Source: Dactylosporangium siamense
Lineage (GTDB): Bacteria > Actinomycetota > Actinomycetes > Mycobacteriales > Micromonosporaceae
DNA length: 64,000 nt
Reading direction: 5' to 3'
NCBI RefSeq assembly: GCF_016862795.1
Contig: NZ_BONQ01000110.1
Span: 62,001 to 126,000 of the forward strand
Each line of letters starts with the position of its first letter. Position 1 is the stretch's first letter. Below are positions 34,497 through 42,952 of this stretch, in pieces. The notes below the pieces were generated by a model. It had not been told where the DNA came from. It saw only the letters and a program-made list of their open reading frames with translations, and searched no databases. The translations under genes and the position numbers were made by a program.

Positions 34497-35248
34497 ACAT
34501 CGCACCGGAGGACGCACTGCGGTCGTTCGCGCAGGCGGCGCCGTCCGCGTTCGCCCCGCCGCCGGTCGCGGACGTGGAGGCCGCCGGCCGGCGCCGGCAG
34601 ACCCGCAACACCGCGCTCATGACCGTGGCCGGGCTCGCCGTCGCGGGGGTCGTCACCGGGGTGGCCGTCGCGGCGACGGGCGACGGGCGACCGTCCCACC
34701 CGCCCGCCACCGCCGGCCCGCCCGTCACCGCGGGACCGCCCGTGACGTCCAGCCCGGCACCCGCGCCGGACCCGACGAGCGCACCGCCCGAGCTGGACCT
34801 GGCCACGGTCGACTGGGGCAACGTGACGCTCACCCTGCCACCGCAGGCGCGCAACGGCTGCCCGCCGGGCGCCACGGTGACGCTGCGCGACGGTCAGCCG
34901 GCCGTCACCGGCGGGATCCGGGTGACCGTGTCCAAACTGGCCGTCGGTGACCTGACCGGCGACGGCCGGGCCGACGCGGTCGCCTACGTGCACTGCAAGG
35001 CCACGACGGGTGAGGGCGGCGGAGACGGCAGCGGCGGGCTCGTCGTGTTCACGGCCACCGGCGGTGCCGTCGTCGGCCTCGGCTACGCCGGCCCGGTGGG
35101 CGAGAACTTCCCAACCGTCACGGTCACCCAGGGCCGGCTGGTCGCCACGGTCGAGCAGCGGTACGGCGGCACCGTCCAGCAGCGCACGTACACCTGGGAC
35201 GGCACGACCTTCCGGCAGACCGCCGGTCCGACGGCCTTCCCGTCCTGA
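34493..35248 (+). CDS. Single-pass membrane protein, possible sigma-factor partner
   Basis: A 251-residue protein: cytoplasmic N-terminus of about 40 residues, one membrane helix (ALMTVAGLAVAGVVTGVAVA, about 41-60), a Pro/Ala/Thr spacer and an extracytoplasmic domain (about 100-251) with VGDLTGDGRADAVAYVHC, an FG-GAP/VCBS-like repeat strand. No classical zinc anti-sigma (ZAS) motif is present. The ATGA overlap with the sigma factor gene and the topology suggest that it tethers or senses for that sigma factor, but the function is unproven. A strong hairpin follows its stop. Confidence 0.72.
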   Translation: MNIAPEDALRSFAQAAPSAFAPPPVADVEAAGRRRQTRNTALMTVAGLAVAGVVTGVAVAATGDGRPSHPPATAGPPVTAGPPVTSSPAPAPDPTSAPPELDLATVDWGNVTLTLPPQARNGCPPGATVTLRDGQPAVTGGIRVTVSKLAVGDLTGDGRADAVAYVHCKATTGEGGGDGSGGLVVFTATGGAVVGLGYAGPVGENFPTVTVTQGRLVATVEQRYGGTVQQRTYTWDGTTFRQTAGPTAFPS

Positions 35249-35250
35249 TC

Positions 35251-35285
35251 GCAACGGTGGCCCGGCTCGTCCGGGCCACCATTGC
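35251..35285 (+). terminator. Intrinsic terminator-like hairpin after the sigma factor operon
   Basis: GGTGGCCCGG (35256-35265), a 5-base loop, and CCGGGCCACC (35271-35280) form a perfect 10-bp stem. One mismatch out, GCAA pairs with TTGC for four more pairs. There is no long T tract, as usual in high-GC actinomycetes. Confidence 0.8.
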
Positions 35286-35380
35286 GCGTGCGACGTGCCC
35301 GGCGAGGCCCGGGCCCGTGCGTTGACCACGGCCCTGGCGCGCCGCTGAACCTTGCGGGCGTCCGGTGCGTGCACTGGTAC

Positions 35381-35842
35381 ATGACGCAGGCAGACGAGCT
35401 CACGGCGCTGGTCCGGCGCACCTCGGACGCGGCGAAGGCGTTCATCCGCGGTGACGTCCGGAGCTACGTCGAGCTGCTCCCGCACGCCGGGGACTACACA
35501 CTGATGCCGCCCTACGGTGAGGTCCGGCACGGCTTCGACCACTCCGACGCGTCGCTCGCCGCGACGGCGCGGTGGTTCCAGGGCGGCGAGGCCGAGCTGG
35601 AGGTCGTGCGGGTGGACCGGTCGGGCGACCTGGCGGTCATCGCGGCCGTCGAACGGCAGCGCGGCGTGGTCGGCGGCCTGCCCGAGCAGGACTGGTCGCT
35701 GCGGGTCACGCTCGTGTTCCGCTTCGAGGACGGCGACTGGAAGCTGGTCCACCGGCACGCCGACCCGCTGGTGCACCCGATCGACCACGAGCGGCTGTCG
35801 GTCCTGGCCCGCGGAGCATCGCGGCCCGACGGCCCGCAGTAG
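35381..35842 (+). CDS. NTF2-like (SnoaL/DUF4440-type) protein
   Basis: A 153-residue single-domain protein of the NTF2-like fold. Typical elements: an N-terminal helix with FIRGDVRSYVELL, a strand-turn TLMPPYGEVRHG, and terminal strands WSLRVTLVFRFEDGDWKLVHRHAD. The fold serves as small-molecule isomerase/hydrolase or binding module; catalytic residues cannot be assigned. ATG at 35381. The kinase gene follows in the same direction 26 bp later. Confidence 0.82.
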   Translation: MTQADELTALVRRTSDAAKAFIRGDVRSYVELLPHAGDYTLMPPYGEVRHGFDHSDASLAATARWFQGGEAELEVVRVDRSGDLAVIAAVERQRGVVGGLPEQDWSLRVTLVFRFEDGDWKLVHRHADPLVHPIDHERLSVLARGASRPDGPQ

Positions 35843-35868
35843 CGTCGTGGGTCGGGGTACCTTGTGGT

Positions 35869-36375
35869 GTGAGCACATCCGGCTTCGATGTGGCGGTCGG
35901 TCTCATCCTGCTGGTCGGCCCGCCCGCGGCGGGCAAGTCGACGTTCGTCCGGGGCTGGGTCGAGGGCGGCCGGATCGACGCCGGCGGTGTGGTCTCCTGC
36001 GACGCGGTCCGCGCCGAGCTGTTCGGCGCCAGGGTCGACGTCGCCGACGACCCCGAGGTGTTCGCCGAGATGGACCGCCGGGTCGCGGCGCGGCTGGCCG
36101 CCGGGCGTGCCGTGGTCGTCGACGCCACCAACGTCCTGCCGCACGCCCGGGCCCGGATGCTCGCCTGGGCGCGGCGGCACGGCCGGCCGGCGGCGGCGCT
36201 GCGGTTCCTGGTGGACGTGGACGTCCTGCTGCGCCGCAACGCGGCCCGCGCGGGGCAGGCACGGGTGCCGGCGGAGACCGTCCGGGAGTACGCGGCGCTC
36301 GCGGCCCGCCACGCCACCCGCCGGCAGCTGCTGTCCGAGGGCATCGACCCGGTCGTCGACGTCCCCGGCACCTGA
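35869..36375 (+). CDS. P-loop kinase, AAA_33/polynucleotide-kinase-like
   Basis: A 168-residue nucleotide kinase-fold protein. Walker A GPPAAGKST at residues 17-25, VVSCDAVRAELFG (the acceptor Asp region) and VVVDATNVLPHARARML, then a lid-like RRNAARAGQARVP. The arrangement follows the kinase module of bacterial Pnkp and related 5'-OH polynucleotide or sugar kinases. GTG at 35869 has TACCTT five bases ahead, so it may be leaderless. Substrate unknown. Confidence 0.85.
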   Translation: MSTSGFDVAVGLILLVGPPAAGKSTFVRGWVEGGRIDAGGVVSCDAVRAELFGARVDVADDPEVFAEMDRRVAARLAAGRAVVVDATNVLPHARARMLAWARRHGRPAAALRFLVDVDVLLRRNAARAGQARVPAETVREYAALAARHATRRQLLSEGIDPVVDVPGT

Positions 36376-36401
36376 CGGCGCCGGGGAACGGGCCGCGACC
36401 G

Positions 36402-38219
36402 TCACGAGGTGTCGGCGCCGAGGAAGCCGCCGGACTGGTGGGCCCACAGCGTCGCGTAGAGCCCGCCCTGGTCGCGTAGCAGGTCCTGGTGGGTGCCCTG
36501 CGCAACGATGCGACCCGCGTCGAGGACCACGATGCGGTCCATGCGCGCGATCGTGGACAGCCGGTGCGCGACGGCGAGGACCGTCCGGTCGGCCATCACG
36601 CGGTCGAGGGTCTCCTGGATGACCGCCTCGGTCTCGGAGTCCAGGGCCGAGGTGGCCTCGTCCAGGATGAGGACCGGCGCGTCGCGGTGCAGGGCCCGGG
36701 CGAGGGCGATGCGTTGCCGCTGGCCGCCGGAGAGCCGGACGCCGCGTTCGCCGACGCGGGCGTCGTAGCCGAGGTTGCCGTCGGCGTCGCGGAGGGTGGC
36801 GATGAACCGGTCCGCGGCGGCGGCCCGGGCCGCGGTCTCCACGGCGCCGGCGCCGATGTTCTCCCGGACGGTGCGGTGCAGCAGGGTCGTCTCCTGCGTG
36901 ACCATGGCGATGTGCCGGCGCAGGCTCTCCTGGGTCACCGCGGTGATGTCCTGGCCGTCGATGAGGATCGTGCCCTGCTCCGGGTCGTAGAACCGCAGCA
37001 GGAGGTTGACCAGGGTGGACTTCCCGGCGCCGGAGCGGCCGACGAGACCGACCCGCTCGCCGGGGGCGATGTCCAGCGACAGCCGGTCCAGGCCGCCGGT
37101 GCCGTTGCCGTAGTGGTGGCTGACGCCGGTGAAGGTGATCGCCCCTTCGGTCACCCGCAGCGCGGTCGCCGCCGGGGAGTCGGCGACGTCGAGGGGTTGG
37201 GCGACGACGGTCAGGGACTGCCGCAGCGCGCCGACGGCACCGAACAGCGCCGAGACCGCGTCGAGGAGCCACTCCGCGAGGGAGGCGATCCGGAAGCTGA
37301 GGGCCAGGGCGGCGGCGACCAGCCCGAGCGGGGCGGCGCCCGCGCGCCACAGCACGAGTCCGTAGCCGACCAGGCCGACCAGCAGGAGGCCGCTGAGCGC
37401 GTCCATGCTCGCGTTCATGGTGACCTCGAGCCGCTGCACGCCGAGCTGGGCCTTTCGCGCGCCGGCGAACATCCCGCGGGCGGCTCGTTCCTCGCCGGGC
37501 CGGTCGGCGAGCAGGGCCAGGGTGTCGACGTTGGCGTACGAGTCGACCAGCAGCCCGGTCAGGGCCGAGTTCGCGTCCTGTTGCCGGGCCGAGGCGCGCC
37601 GGTAGCGCGGGACGACCCACCACATCAGTGCGCCGTAGCAACCGATCCAGACGGCGAGCGGCAGCAGCAGCCGCGGGTCGGTGGCGGCCATCAACCAGGC
37701 CGCGCCGGCGATGTACGCCACGATGAACGCCAGCGCGTGCACCGTGTTGTACACGCAGCTGGTCGCGGCGGCACCCCCGTCGCGGACCCAGGTGGCGATC
37801 CGGCCGGCGAGGTCGCGGCGGAACCAGCCGACGGACTGGCGCGACACGTGCCGGTGCATCCGCCAGGTCGCCATCGTCAGCGCGCTGGGCTTCAGCGTGA
37901 CGTCGTCGATCGCCTCGCGCAGCAGGTTGGTCGCGGGCCGCACGAGCAGCACCAGCGCCGCGGCGCCGAGCAGCTCCGTGCCGTGCTCGCGCCAGAGGGT
38001 GCCGGGCGCGGCGGTGCCGAGCAGGTCCACCAGGCGCCCGGCATACCAGATCAGCCAGACGTCGATGGCGGCGACGCCGAAGGAGAGGGCGACGCTGGTC
38101 GCGACGGCGGCGCGCAGCGGGCGCAGGAGGCGCCAGAGGTAGGTGGGGACCGTAGCGGCCGGTGCGGCGGCTACCTCGTCCCGGAACGGGTCGACCCAGC
38201 GTGCGAGCAGGCGGAACAA
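36402..38219 (-). CDS. ABC exporter, full ATPase/permease half-transporter
   Basis: A 605-residue exporter of the MsbA/LmrA type: membrane domain (about residues 35-330) and a canonical ATPase domain with GRSGAGKST (about 391-399), RLSGGQRQRIALAR and VLILDEATSALD. It probably works as homodimer. The start is TTG at 38219, exactly six bases after GGAGG; the longer open frame upstream runs into the MarR gene region and shows no similarity. It lies downstream of the MarR gene on the same strand, a common arrangement for drug efflux controlled by MarR. Confidence 0.9.
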   Translation of the reverse strand: MFRLLARWVDPFRDEVAAAPAATVPTYLWRLLRPLRAAVATSVALSFGVAAIDVWLIWYAGRLVDLLGTAAPGTLWREHGTELLGAAALVLLVRPATNLLREAIDDVTLKPSALTMATWRMHRHVSRQSVGWFRRDLAGRIATWVRDGGAAATSCVYNTVHALAFIVAYIAGAAWLMAATDPRLLLPLAVWIGCYGALMWWVVPRYRRASARQQDANSALTGLLVDSYANVDTLALLADRPGEERAARGMFAGARKAQLGVQRLEVTMNASMDALSGLLLVGLVGYGLVLWRAGAAPLGLVAAALALSFRIASLAEWLLDAVSALFGAVGALRQSLTVVAQPLDVADSPAATALRVTEGAITFTGVSHHYGNGTGGLDRLSLDIAPGERVGLVGRSGAGKSTLVNLLLRFYDPEQGTILIDGQDITAVTQESLRRHIAMVTQETTLLHRTVRENIGAGAVETAARAAAADRFIATLRDADGNLGYDARVGERGVRLSGGQRQRIALARALHRDAPVLILDEATSALDSETEAVIQETLDRVMADRTVLAVAHRLSTIARMDRIVVLDAGRIVAQGTHQDLLRDQGGLYATLWAHQSGGFLGADTS

Positions 38220-38341
38220 GCGTTTCCTCCAGGTGAGAACGACGGCCTGACGCTCGAAACGGCGACCTGAGACATGTCGATCTCCTCTGTACGCGGCTGG
38301 AAGCTCACCGTAGCGGCGCTCGCGCAAGCGCCGCACCCGGT

Positions 38342-38830
38342 TTACGGCGAGCGGCGCCGGCGCGGCGGGGTCGGGGGTGTCGCCTCGGTGAGGTGGGCGA
38401 GCACCTTGTCGGCGATGCGGCCGAGGTCGGCCACGTCCTGCTCGTCGAGCACGTCGATGAAGTGCCGGCGGACCGACGCGACGTGGTGCACAGCGGCCGC
38501 CTGGAGGGTGGCCCAACCGGCGTCGGTGAGGGCGACCGTCGCGCCGCGGCCGTCGTCGGGGGAGTCGCCGCGGGCCACCAGGCCGCGCTGCGCCATCCGG
38601 GTCACCTGGTGCGACAGGCGGCTGGTCGACCAGCGGATCGACGCGGCCAGCTCGCCGAGCCGCAGCTGCCGGCCCGGCGCCGACGACACCGAGGTGAGCA
38701 CGTCGTAGTCGGCGTCGGACAGCCCCGAGTCGGCGCCGAGGTCGCGGGTGAGCTGCAGGTCGAGCAGGGCGCGCATGCGGCGGTAGCCGAGCCAGGTGTG
38801 CATCTCGGCATCGGTGAGCCAACGCGTCAT
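38342..38830 (-). CDS. MarR-family transcriptional regulator
   Basis: A 162-residue winged-helix regulator. Core: LSDADYDVLTSVSSAPGRQLRLGELAASIRWSTSRLSHQVTRMAQRGLV is the helix-turn-helix and DDGRGATVALTDAG the wing. The start ATG 38830 is supported by a promoter on the minus strand: TTGACA (38865-38860), 16 bp, TAGTCT (38843-38838), 7 bases, ATG. The frame also starts at 38860, but that lies inside an operator palindrome and upstream of this promoter's start. It probably represses itself, the divergent luciferase-like gene and the exporter downstream. Confidence 0.9.
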   Translation of the reverse strand: MTRWLTDAEMHTWLGYRRMRALLDLQLTRDLGADSGLSDADYDVLTSVSSAPGRQLRLGELAASIRWSTSRLSHQVTRMAQRGLVARGDSPDDGRGATVALTDAGWATLQAAAVHHVASVRRHFIDVLDEQDVADLGRIADKVLAHLTEATPPTPPRRRRSP

Positions 38831-38890
38831 GGTGTTGAGACTACGAGATCTATTTGACATGTCAAGCAGGCCGGACGTAGCGTGCTTGAC
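38831..38890. promoter_or_regulatory. Divergent leaderless promoters with MarR operators
   Basis: Two copies of the perfect 12-bp palindrome TTGACATGTCAA lie at 38854-38865 and 38886-38897 (centres 32 bp apart). Plus strand: TTGACA 38854-38859, 18 bp, TAGCGT 38878-38883, 7 bases, ATG 38891. Minus strand: TTGACA 38865-38860, 16 bp, TAGTCT, 7 bases, ATG 38830. The first palindrome holds both -35 boxes; the second covers the plus-strand start codon. Confidence 0.85.
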
Positions 38891-39724
38891 ATGTCAAACA
38901 AACTGCGTTTCGGTCTCGACATCCCCGCGTCGACGGGTGTCGACCCGGTCGCGGCGGCCCGGGCCGCCGAGGACCTCGGCTACGACTTCGTCTCCACCTC
39001 CGACCACCCCAGCGGGACCGACCCGACCCACGAGGTCTGGACGATGCTTGCCTGGATGGCGGCGCACACGTCGCGGATCGGCGTCATGTCCCGGGTGCTC
39101 GGGGTGCCGTACCGCAACCCCGCCATGGTGGCCAAGATGGCCGAGACGCTCGACCGGCTCAGCGGCGGCCGGCTGATCCTCGGGCTCGGCGGCGGCCACT
39201 CCGACGAGGAGTTCCGCGCGTTCGGCATCGGCGTGCCGTCACCGCGGGACAAGGTTGACGGGCTCGCCGAGGCGATCGAGATCATGCGCGGGTTGTGGAC
39301 CGGGCCGGCGTTCACCTACCCCGGCCGCCTGCACCACGTCGCGGCCGCGCCGATGGAGCCGAAGCCGGCCCGGCGGATCCCGATCTGGCTCGGCACGTTC
39401 GGGCCGCGCGCCCTGGCGGTCACCGGGCGGCTGGCCGACGGGTGGATGCCGTCGCTGGGGTACGCGCCGCTGGACCAGCTGCCAGTCATGCGCGACCGGA
39501 TCGCCGCCGCCGCGGATCAGGCCGGCCGCTCGATCGACGACATCACCTGCGCGCTCAACGTCGAGGTGCGGCCCGCCGACCTGGACGAGCCGGGCCGGCT
39601 CGCCGAGCGGCTGCGGGATCTGACCGCGATGGGGTTCACGGTGCTGAACCTGAAGCCGGCCGGGCCCGGCCGGGAGGAGACGGTCGAGCGGCTGGCCCGG
39701 GAGGTGCTGCCCGAGGTTATTTGA
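38891..39724 (+). CDS. Luciferase-like (LLM) F420-dependent oxidoreductase
   Basis: A 277-residue TIM-barrel protein of the bacterial luciferase-like superfamily, F420-type branch. Landmarks: VSTSDHPSGTDPTHEVW, MVAKMAETLDRLSGGRLILGLGGG, and PIWLGTFGPRALAVTGRLADGW. F420H2-dependent members reduce or oxidise diverse substrates; this one has no assigned substrate. The start ATG 38891 sits in the centre of a MarR palindrome and the transcript is predicted leaderless. It heads the catabolic block, but has its own regulator. Confidence 0.87.
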   Translation: MSNKLRFGLDIPASTGVDPVAAARAAEDLGYDFVSTSDHPSGTDPTHEVWTMLAWMAAHTSRIGVMSRVLGVPYRNPAMVAKMAETLDRLSGGRLILGLGGGHSDEEFRAFGIGVPSPRDKVDGLAEAIEIMRGLWTGPAFTYPGRLHHVAAAPMEPKPARRIPIWLGTFGPRALAVTGRLADGWMPSLGYAPLDQLPVMRDRIAAAADQAGRSIDDITCALNVEVRPADLDEPGRLAERLRDLTAMGFTVLNLKPAGPGREETVERLAREVLPEVI

Positions 39725-39757
39725 CGGTTCTGTTACGTCCATGCGTCCCCCGTGTTC

Positions 39758-39812
39758 TTGACACCCCGCGCGCCCGTGACCAAGATGTAGAACCAAGCGC
39801 TTGTTAGGTTTT
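39758..39812 (+). promoter_or_regulatory. Promoter and operator of the Liv-type importer operon
   Basis: TTGACA (39758-39763), 17 bp, CAAGAT (39781-39786) form a candidate promoter. Just downstream lies AACCAAGCGCTTGTTAGGTT (39791-39810 region), with perfect core CAAGCGCTTG (39794-39803). Its reverse complement matches the operator at 49756-49775 in 15 of 20 positions. A consensus TATAAT also occurs at 39870-39875, 19 bp before the ATG, and may be a second promoter. Confidence 0.6.
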
Positions 39813-39893
39813 GAAAACGGGATCACGGCGGCGTTCGCCGCGAACACACCTCCTGAGGCTGACGATTCGTATAATTCCGTGACAGGGGTACAA

Positions 39894-41108
39894 ATGGGCG
39901 TTTCAACGACGAGTCGCATCGTCAGCTGTCTCGCGCTGGCGGCGCTCACCGTCGCCGGCTGCGGCAACAAAGCGGATGAGAAGCCGAGCAACGGGACCGC
40001 GTCCGGCGCTCCGATCATCATTGGTCTCGACGAGGACAGCACCGGCTCCGGTGCCTCATACAGCACCATCGCCGGCAAGACGATCCGCCTGGCGATCCAG
40101 GACGTCAACGACAAGGGCGGCGTGCTCGGCCGGCCCCTGAAGCTGGTCGTCGAGAACGACGAGTCCGACCCGACCAAGGTGCCGGCCGTGCTGCAGAAGC
40201 TCGCCAGCCAGGGCGCCAAGGCGCTGTTCCTGCAGAGCGGCAGCGCCGCCATCCTCCAGGCGAAGTCGACGCTCACCCAGCTCGGCCTGCCCGCCATCGC
40301 CCCGACCGGCGTCACCGCCACCCTGGTCCAGCCGCCGGACAACGAGCTCATCTACATGCTCGCCAACACGACCACCGACTGGGCCCAGGTGTACTGCGGC
40401 GCCTTCAAGGCCGCCAACATCACCAAGATCGGCGTGCTCACCGACGACACGACCACCATCGCCGCGCTCGACAAGGCGCTGCTGCCGGCGCTGTCCTGCG
40501 TGCAGATCGTGGCCACCGAGAAGGGCGCGGCCAACGCCTCCGACCTGTCCGCACAGGTCGCCCGGCTCAAGAACGCCAACCCCGACGCGATCCTGGTGAC
40601 CAGCGTCGGCGGCGCGTTCGAGGTGCTCGCCCAGAACACGCTCGGCAGCCAGATGAAGGGCACCAAGCGGTTCTCCCTCGCGTCCATCGGCAACCAGCCG
40701 TCCTCCTGGAAGCTGGCCGCCCCCGGCGCGCTCGAAGGCCTCATCTTCATGGGCTCCATCAACACCGCGAACCCGCGCACCCAGGAGCTCGTCAAGCTGC
40801 TGCAGACCAAGTACGGCAAGGACTACGACATCACCGCGTACGACGCGCAGGCGTGGGACTCGGTGCACGTGCTCAAGCAGGCGATCGAGAAGGCCGGCGG
40901 GGTCGACGACTCCAAGAAGCTCAACGAGGCCATCCAGAGCATCAAGGGTTACCCTGCCACCTTCGGCCAGGCCAACTTCACCCTGTCCTTCGGTGCCGAC
41001 AAGCACCTCGGCGCCGACGGGCCGTGCGGGCTCTCGCTGATCGAGTTCGGCGCGGACAACAAGCCCAAGGGACCCTGGGCCACCTTCCAGCCGCCGTGCG
41101 CCAAGTAA
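39894..41108 (+). CDS. Branched-chain-type ABC transporter substrate-binding lipoprotein
   Basis: A 404-residue periplasmic-binding protein of the LivK/type 1 class. Signal peptide of about 22 residues with lipobox LTVAGC, then the two-lobed domain starting PIIIGLDEDSTGSG and containing GGVLGRPLKLVVENDESDPTK. LivK-like proteins outside E. coli bind amino acids, amides, aromatic acids or other carboxylates. The surrounding catabolic genes point to an organic acid. ATG 39894 has AGGGG upstream. Followed by permease and ATPase genes in the order expected for a full importer. Confidence 0.92.
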   Translation: MGVSTTSRIVSCLALAALTVAGCGNKADEKPSNGTASGAPIIIGLDEDSTGSGASYSTIAGKTIRLAIQDVNDKGGVLGRPLKLVVENDESDPTKVPAVLQKLASQGAKALFLQSGSAAILQAKSTLTQLGLPAIAPTGVTATLVQPPDNELIYMLANTTTDWAQVYCGAFKAANITKIGVLTDDTTTIAALDKALLPALSCVQIVATEKGAANASDLSAQVARLKNANPDAILVTSVGGAFEVLAQNTLGSQMKGTKRFSLASIGNQPSSWKLAAPGALEGLIFMGSINTANPRTQELVKLLQTKYGKDYDITAYDAQAWDSVHVLKQAIEKAGGVDDSKKLNEAIQSIKGYPATFGQANFTLSFGADKHLGADGPCGLSLIEFGADNKPKGPWATFQPPCAK

Positions 41109-41129
41109 GCAAGTAAGGGGAGAACAGGT

Positions 41130-42005
41130 ATGGGCCAGCTGCAGCTGTGGTTGTCCGCCCTGGAGATGGGGTGTTTCTTCGGCCTGCTCGCGCTGGCCTA
41201 CTACCTGGTCCTGGTGGGTGCGGGGTTCTTCAACTTCGCGATCGGGCCGTACGCGATGGTCGGCGGTCTGTGCACCTCCTACCTGGTGCTCTACGAGGAG
41301 ATGAACGTGTGGGCCGCGGCGGCGGTGGCGATCACCGCCGCCGCGGCGCTCGCCGTCGTCACCGAACTGGTGGTGGTCCGCCCGGTGCAACGCCGCTCCG
41401 GCGGCGGCGAACTGCCCGCGCTGGTCGCCGTCGCCGCGGTGCTGTTCGCGATCCAGCAGCTCGCCGGGTACCTGTTCGGCTACACCACGCTGCCGGGGCA
41501 GAACGTGCTCACGTTCGAGCCCGTGAGCGTCGGCGACACCGTGGTGCAGCCGAGCACGCTGGTGCTGCTGGCCTTCACCGTGGTCGCGTTCGCGGGGCTC
41601 GCGGTGTGGATCCGCAGCACCCGCACCGGCCGGCTGCTGCGTGCCGTCGGCGACAGCACCCACGCCGCCCGGCTCCTCGGGCTGCCCGTCAACCGGGTCC
41701 GGCTCATCGCGTTCGTCCTGTCGGGCCTGCTCGCCGGGATCACCGGCCTGCTGTTCGCCCCCAAGGCCGGCGTCAGCTCACTGTCCGGGCTCAGCTGGGC
41801 GCTGTCGGGCTTCCTCGCGATGGTCGTCGGCGGCACCGGCTCGGTGTGGGCGCCGCTCTTCGGCGGGCTGCTCCTCGGCGCCGTCGAGGTCTTCGTCCCC
41901 TACTACTTCGGCGGCCAGTCCCACGTGTACGGGCTGCTGATCGTCGCCCTGTTGTTCTTCGCCCTCAAACCGAGCGGCCTGTTCGTGCGGAGGGTACGAG
42001 CGTGA
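41130..42005 (+). CDS. ABC transporter permease, LivH type
   Basis: A 291-residue membrane protein with about eight helices. Landmarks: YLVLVGAGFFNFAIGPYAMVGG near the N-terminus, LLRAVGDSTHAARLLGLPVNRV, which is the ATPase-docking loop, and GFLAMVVGGTGSVWAPLFGG near the end. ATG 41130 is preceded by GGGGAG. It overlaps the LivM-type gene by GTGA. Confidence 0.9.
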   Translation: MGQLQLWLSALEMGCFFGLLALAYYLVLVGAGFFNFAIGPYAMVGGLCTSYLVLYEEMNVWAAAAVAITAAAALAVVTELVVVRPVQRRSGGGELPALVAVAAVLFAIQQLAGYLFGYTTLPGQNVLTFEPVSVGDTVVQPSTLVLLAFTVVAFAGLAVWIRSTRTGRLLRAVGDSTHAARLLGLPVNRVRLIAFVLSGLLAGITGLLFAPKAGVSSLSGLSWALSGFLAMVVGGTGSVWAPLFGGLLLGAVEVFVPYYFGGQSHVYGLLIVALLFFALKPSGLFVRRVRA

Positions 42006-42952
42006 AGCGCATCCCCGGCTCCTTCAGCCTGCTGGGTGGGGTCATCGGCGCGGTGCTGATCCTGTTGTGGGTCGGCGCCGACGGCTACAAGCAGACCCTC
42101 GTCACGACGACCGCCACCTACGCGCTGATCGCGCTCGGCATGTACGTGCCGTATCTGATGGCCGGTTCGCTGTCGATGGCCTACGGCGCCTACGCCGGCA
42201 TCGGCGGCTACGCCGTCGGGCTGATCTCCAGCAAGAGCGGCCTGCCGCTGGTCGTCGCCTGGATCGTCGGGCCGATCGTCGCGGCCGCCGTCGCCGTGCT
42301 GCTCGGCCTGGCCACCCGCCGCCTGTCCGGCTTCTTCCTCGCCGCGGTGACCCTGCTGTTCGGCATGGCGTTCACCGCCTGGCTGGTCGACGCCGAAGGC
42401 ATCTCCGGCGGCTCGGCCGGCCTCGGCAGCCTCCGCAAGCTGAACCTCTTCGGCTGGCAGCCCGACCACTACGACGTCGTCGTCGGCTCCACCGTCGTCG
42501 TGTGCGTCATCGCGTTCCTGCTCGACCGGTTGCGGATGTCACCGTGGGGCGTCATCGTGCGGACCATGCGTGACGCGCCCCGCGCCGTGGAGGCCGCGGG
42601 CGTGCGGGTGCCGGTGATGAACCTGGTGTCCCTCGCCGTCGGTGCCGCGATCGCGGCCGTCGGCGGCGGCCTGTTCACCTACTCCGCCGGCAGCGTCACA
42701 CCCGACACGTTCACGCTCAACCTGGTGTTCCTGGCCATCTTCATGCCGCTCATCGGCGGCTCGGCCACCCCCTGGGGCGCCGTCCTCGGCGCGGTCATCG
42801 CGGTCGAGCTCACCCTGAACTTCCCCGCCGTGGAGACCAGCGGCACGCTGATCCTCGCCCTCGGGGTCCTCGTCATCCTGCTCGTAGCGCCCCAAGGCGT
42901 AATCGGTTATGCGAGCCGGCTCACCAAGCTTGTGGGAGGTCGCCGTGGCTGA
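42002..42952 (+). CDS. ABC transporter permease, LivM type
   Basis: A 316-residue permease, partner of the LivH-type protein. The family patch SLSMAYGAYAGIGGYAVG (LivM reads SLGHAAFFGIGAY) and the docking loop IVRTMRDAPRAVEAAGVRV are visible, as is PLIGGSATPWGAVLGA near the end. Start GTG 42002 in 4-bp overlap. The end overlaps the ATPase gene by 8 bp. Confidence 0.9.
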   Translation: MKRIPGSFSLLGGVIGAVLILLWVGADGYKQTLVTTTATYALIALGMYVPYLMAGSLSMAYGAYAGIGGYAVGLISSKSGLPLVVAWIVGPIVAAAVAVLLGLATRRLSGFFLAAVTLLFGMAFTAWLVDAEGISGGSAGLGSLRKLNLFGWQPDHYDVVVGSTVVVCVIAFLLDRLRMSPWGVIVRTMRDAPRAVEAAGVRVPVMNLVSLAVGAAIAAVGGGLFTYSAGSVTPDTFTLNLVFLAIFMPLIGGSATPWGAVLGAVIAVELTLNFPAVETSGTLILALGVLVILLVAPQGVIGYASRLTKLVGGRRG

